A DNA stretch of 64,000 nt from Palsa-89 sp963824345 (GTDB lineage Bacteria > Acidobacteriota > Terriglobia > Bryobacterales > Bryobacteraceae): the NCBI GenBank assembly GCA_963824345.1, contig CAWGOZ010000006.1:124001-188000 (forward strand), given 5' to 3'. The notes under the pieces are model-generated. The model was not told where the DNA came from and did no database searches. It was given only the letters and a program-made list of their open reading frames with translations. Position 1 is the stretch's first letter; every line of letters starts with the position of its first letter. A program made the position numbers and the translations under genes. This document shows, piece by piece, positions 60,622 to 64,000 of the stretch.

Positions 60622-61841
60622 TCGGGATCCCTGGTGGTCTCCGTCCTTCGCAAGGACGAGATGGTATGGGAAATGTCGAAACGTTCCCGATAGAGCTGGC
60701 CGGCGGCGCATCCCACGCGCAGCCGCGCGCTCGGGTCCTGGCGAAGCAGGCGCGTTTGCTCCAGGAACGCTCGCGTGTCGCCAGCCGGCGCCAACTTTAC
60801 TGCATCGCCCTGACTCCACAGCGGCTCGGTCAGCCATCCCGTGGTGGTGACGATGGGTTTGCCGTTGGCGAGCCCGGCCATGAAACTTCCGCGGCGCGTG
60901 CTGACGCCGTCCGGATAAGGCTGGATGAGCAGATCGCAAGCCGACAAGTGATGCGAGAGCTCCTGGTCCGACAACTGCCCGGTGGCGCGGATTACGCCTT
61001 CCAACCGGGGCTCTTTTTGAATCAGCTCACTGAGGTGTCGATCGCTTCCCTTCCCCATGAGTAGAATCGTTTGCTCGACCGGATCGCCAGCCAGGGCCAG
61101 CAAGATGGGGTCCAACAAGGTGGTGATCAAGGAGCCAAAGGTTCCGAAATGGCCGATCAAGAGCCGGTTGCCATCCGCATACTGGCGGCGGATCGCCAGC
61201 GTTCGCGCCGGGTCGGAAGCGGCGGGAATGTTACTAAAAATGGGAAGCCATTCGAACTCGACGTTGCGGCCCAGGGCATAGGCTCGCATGCTCCGTTCCC
61301 AACCGGGAATCGAGATCCAAACTCGCGCGGCGGCGCGCAGCAAGACGATCGTCATCCAGCGATGCACGAAGGCGGCGGCGCTTTGGCGCGGCGAGGCCCA
61401 AGCGAAGGAGAGGAAGGGTTCGTGCACCATCAGTTCGATGCGATCTCCACGCTGCCGGGCCCGTTTCCACAGCCACCAGCAGAAGCCCAGATTCATGGAA
61501 CGATAGCCGAAACCGTGCGGCACCCACTGCACCAGCAGACGGAGGGGGCCGGGGAAAGTGTCCAGCTCCGCGCCTACGCGCCGCAAGTCGGCTGGCGAGA
61601 AGGAACCAAACTGGCGGTGCACGACGATGCCCGGCGTCGAATTCAAAGCACGTCCCGTGCTGGAAGGCAGCGCACCCGGGCACGCCGGACACCAGACATG
61701 CACTTCGTCGCCGTGTTCGGCCAGGCCGGCGGCCAACAGACTGGTGTAGTCGCTGACTCCGCCGATCTGGGGAGGATATTCGCTGCTGATCAGATGACAG
61801 CTTGGCCGCGGGGTCCGCCGTTCAGGGTTGGCAACCGTCAT
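60606..61841 (-). CDS. GT-B glycosyltransferase (family 4-like)
   Basis: The 411 residues begin with CHLISSEYPPQIGGVSDYTS, the typical donor-side start of GT4 proteins. The C-terminal half has LIGHFGTFGSLIT, QTILLMGKGSDRHL and LIQPYPDGVSTRRGSFMAGL, a variant of the usual E-x7-E site. It overlaps the epimerase gene (ATGA) and the next GT gene. It is less typical than the other GT4s, so family assignment is a little weaker. Confidence 0.87.
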   Translation of the reverse strand: MTVANPERRTPRPSCHLISSEYPPQIGGVSDYTSLLAAGLAEHGDEVHVWCPACPGALPSSTGRALNSTPGIVVHRQFGSFSPADLRRVGAELDTFPGPLRLLVQWVPHGFGYRSMNLGFCWWLWKRARQRGDRIELMVHEPFLSFAWASPRQSAAAFVHRWMTIVLLRAAARVWISIPGWERSMRAYALGRNVEFEWLPIFSNIPAASDPARTLAIRRQYADGNRLLIGHFGTFGSLITTLLDPILLALAGDPVEQTILLMGKGSDRHLSELIQKEPRLEGVIRATGQLSDQELSHHLSACDLLIQPYPDGVSTRRGSFMAGLANGKPIVTTTGWLTEPLWSQGDAVKLAPAGDTRAFLEQTRLLRQDPSARLRVGCAAGQLYRERFDISHTISSLRRTETTRDPECVFL

Positions 61842-62887
61842 GAGTTTCGCGCCGGCGCAGCATGGGCCAGCTCGTTCGCGCTCGAATCGAGCCTGGCCTG
61901 GATACTGCCAATGCCGCGGTCGAAATCGTAGGCCGGACGGAACGAGAGCAGCGCGGCCGCCTTTTGATTGCTGTAAACCGCGCGGCTGGCATATCCCTCG
62001 ATGCCCTTGTCATCCAGGGGAACGATGATCGGCGCACCCGCCAGTTTGCGAATCAAGCGGCGCGCGAGTGACGGCCGCAACCATTTTTTCCCATATTCCC
62101 GCGCCTCCGCCGCACTCATCGAAATGGTGGCGGTTCGTCCCAGAATTTTTTCGAGCTCGGAAAAGTAACGGCTCCAGGGTACCGGTTCTCCGTCGGTAAC
62201 GTTATAGATCTCCAACGGCGGATTGGAACGGGCTAGCAAGAGCAGAACGATTGCGCCCACATCCTCCACATGGATCAGGTTGGCGTAACCGGTTCCGCCG
62301 TTCACCAGGATCGGCTTGCCGCGCGCCATCAGATTCAGCAAGCCCTCGGTCCACCAGCCACCGCCCGGACCGTAGACGCAACCCAGGCGCAGGATCGCGA
62401 CTTCCGGGCACGCCGGAGACGACGCCCGCAGCGCCTCTTCGATGGCTAATTTGGTGCTTGCGTAGGGGTCCGCCGAACGAATCGGCGGAGTTTCCTCGGT
62501 GATGGCGCCGGCGGCGGGATTGCCATACACGGAGATGGTGCTGAGGTGCAGGAACTTCCGAACGCCAGCCTGAGCGCTCAACTGGTGGAGCTTGGAAGTA
62601 GCCTGGACATCCTGCGAGAGGCCGCCGGTGAGGGCGGCATGTATGACCGTCGACACGCCCTCCAGGGCCGGGGCGAACGATTCGGGCCGGGTCAGGTCGC
62701 CCAGCACTATTTCAACGGACGAATCCAGTCCCTCGGGCGTCCGGCGCGCGAGAACCCGAACTCGGTAGCCGTGATTGATAAGAGCTTGCACTACGGACTT
62801 TCCAACAAAACCGGACCCTCCGGTAACGAAGATCGTCTGAGCTTTGGCGATGGTCTCCTCGGGTGCATGCTGGGAGTCGCGGTTCAT
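61838..62887 (-). CDS. NAD-dependent sugar epimerase/dehydratase
   Basis: The 349 residues are an extended SDR with TIFVTGGSGFVGKSVVQALI, LGDLTRPESFAPAL, HLSTISVYGN and the catalytic YASTK. The C-terminal part carries GGTGYANLIHVEDVGAIVL and YNVTDGEPVPW. It could make a modified nucleotide sugar for this glycan, perhaps as reductase partner of GMD, but SDR specificity cannot be read here. The ATG at 62887 overlaps the TAA of the next gene by one base; the longer frame to 63133 is shadow. Confidence 0.87.
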   Translation of the reverse strand: MNRDSQHAPEETIAKAQTIFVTGGSGFVGKSVVQALINHGYRVRVLARRTPEGLDSSVEIVLGDLTRPESFAPALEGVSTVIHAALTGGLSQDVQATSKLHQLSAQAGVRKFLHLSTISVYGNPAAGAITEETPPIRSADPYASTKLAIEEALRASSPACPEVAILRLGCVYGPGGGWWTEGLLNLMARGKPILVNGGTGYANLIHVEDVGAIVLLLLARSNPPLEIYNVTDGEPVPWSRYFSELEKILGRTATISMSAAEAREYGKKWLRPSLARRLIRKLAGAPIIVPLDDKGIEGYASRAVYSNQKAAALLSFRPAYDFDRGIGSIQARLDSSANELAHAAPARNS

Positions 62888-63987
62888 TAGTTGCTCAGGA
62901 TCTGGCAATATAATCGCGCCACGTTTTCGGCTACCTGAGGATAGCCGAGATGGGCGACGCTTTGGGGGGCGGCGGCGCTTAAACGGGCCAGCAGAGAATC
63001 GTTTTGGGCCAGCAGCCTGAGCCGGTCGACCAGTCCATCCACATCGCGGCACGGCAACACGTAGCCGTTCTGTCCTTCCGTAATCAATTGAGCGGCGCCG
63101 GTCTGATGAGTTGTAATCACCGCTTTGCCGCAAGCCAGCGCTTGACCCACGGCGAGGGCGAAGCCGTCTTCCAGGGCCGGATGAACGAACACACTGGCCT
63201 GGCCGTAGGTCGACTCAATGGGGGCCGTCACAACATCGGCGGCCTGAATGCGAATATTACTCACCCGCGAAGTGAAGCTCTGCAGCATCCGCCGCGACCA
63301 CGGATCCCCGGTGGCTCCGATGATGACCAGTTCGGAATTCGGAATTGCGGCTTTTTCGAAGGCGTCTAAAAGATAGTAGGCTCCCTTGCGGGGATCGATG
63401 GTGAGCACCGCCAGCACGCGAAAAACGTCGTCTTTCTTGGCGACGGGCCGGAAATGGTCCAGGTCCACGGCGGGCAGAATCACGCGAACCTTTTCGGCGG
63501 GAACTCCCCGCTCCACGAACGACTGCTTCGCCAGCTCGGAAATGACGCGAATACAGGTGGCTCGCTCGATTTCACGGCGGACGCGTTCCCGCATGCGCGG
63601 ATGGATGAAACTCCGAAAATCGATCTCCAGGCGCCGGAATTCGTCGGCCATGATTTCCGCCAGGCTGTCGAGGTGCGTGTTCAATGCCGTCAGCACCACG
63701 GGAACCTCTTTCCGGTTCAACTGCTCCAGGGTCAAACTGCACTGGCCCATCACGCCGTCGAACAACTCTACGCCCTCCAGGTGCGCGCTCAACTGCGAAT
63801 CGAAATCCAGATCGCTGAGCAGCGTCAAAAGATCGCCCCTCCGGCGAAGCACGGGCGCCTGGGTGATGGCACGAAAGGCCATGCCTTGCCAGCCCTGGAG
63901 TGGGAGGTTGACGCATTCGGCGCGCTGAGCCTGCGCACCCCGGCTCAGTACCCGCCCATGCGGAAGCTGATTCATGGTGTAAACCAT
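62887..63987 (-). CDS. Glycosyltransferase family 4, probably cut by the window edge
   Basis: The frame is open to the window end, so the true start may lie outside. The visible 366 residues contain a short N-terminal half with CIRVISELAKQSFVERGVPA, then VLAVLTIDPRKGAYYLLDAF, VIIGATGDPWSRRM and EDGFALAVGQALACGKAVIT, the GT4 nucleotide-sugar site. The N-terminal domain starts rather abruptly at NQLPHGRVLSRG, which also suggests missing sequence. It is the first gene of the visible part of the operon; the next is one base away. Confidence 0.87.
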   Translation of the reverse strand: MVYTMNQLPHGRVLSRGAQAQRAECVNLPLQGWQGMAFRAITQAPVLRRRGDLLTLLSDLDFDSQLSAHLEGVELFDGVMGQCSLTLEQLNRKEVPVVLTALNTHLDSLAEIMADEFRRLEIDFRSFIHPRMRERVRREIERATCIRVISELAKQSFVERGVPAEKVRVILPAVDLDHFRPVAKKDDVFRVLAVLTIDPRKGAYYLLDAFEKAAIPNSELVIIGATGDPWSRRMLQSFTSRVSNIRIQAADVVTAPIESTYGQASVFVHPALEDGFALAVGQALACGKAVITTHQTGAAQLITEGQNGYVLPCRDVDGLVDRLRLLAQNDSLLARLSAAAPQSVAHLGYPQVAENVARLYCQILSN

Positions 63988-64000
63988 GTGCCGGAGAAAT

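Overview
The window looks like a chromosomal segment of an Acidobacteriota bacterium, most likely a Solibacter/Bryobacter-type member. This is inferred from high GC, the yceD-rpmF-plsX order, secreted glycine-rich and HYDIN-type surface proteins, a winged-helix/TolB-propeller one-component regulator, and a short dispersed repeat in intergenic spaces. No database search was possible, so the taxonomic call is an inference. I saw no tRNA, rRNA, CRISPR array, transposase or integrase.

Left part (1-27 kb): mostly housekeeping. An rpoN-hpf-rapZ-amidohydrolase operon (minus strand) is followed by a secreted methionine sulfoxide reductase pair (msrA-msrB). Divergent to these lies a DipZ-like CcdA/thioredoxin gene whose 3' end is frameshifted. 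A tandem array of a 17-bp unit, a gluconolactonase-like propeller, two small secreted proteins and an oxalate/formate-type MFS transporter follow. Next come yceD-rpmF-plsX-dsbD, a LuxR-type response regulator, two tandem collagen-like paralogues bordered by inverted and direct repeats, and a wHTH/TolB regulator. The section ends with the alpha-E / ATP-grasp / transglutaminase operon, prmA and an orphan fdhE.

Middle part (27-33.5 kb): a PilZ protein with a pseudo-receiver partner sits beside a minus-strand export operon. That operon runs from a NusG/RfaH-like factor through a Wza-type export protein, an Ig-like membrane-anchored protein and a secreted propeller-like protein to a large HYDIN-type protein.

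Key region (33.7-41.6 kb): a plus-strand cluster that fits the CDP-phosphoramidate pathway known from Campylobacter jejuni capsule (Cj1415-Cj1418). It holds an APS-kinase-like domain fused to a PEP-synthase-like glutamine-kinase module, a class I glutamine amidotransferase, a nucleotidyltransferase and a methyltransferase. Two tandem sulfotransferase-fold proteins follow and are candidate phosphoramidate transferases. Motifs containing AGTACT/GGTACC-type half-sites occur in the intergenic regions on both sides of this cluster.

Right part (42-64 kb): a 1606-residue surface protein with eight near-identical 82-residue repeats and one CxxCH haem motif is followed by a 1303-residue secreted protein with a structured leader. 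A long minus-strand glycan operon closes the window: five complete GT4 glycosyltransferases and one cut by the window edge, an OafA-type acyltransferase, GDP-mannose 4,6-dehydratase, a sugar epimerase and three methyltransferases (one frameshifted). From 27 to 64 kb the genes read together as a surface-polysaccharide locus in which the glycan is built, decorated (O-acyl, O-methyl and perhaps phosphoramidate) and exported.
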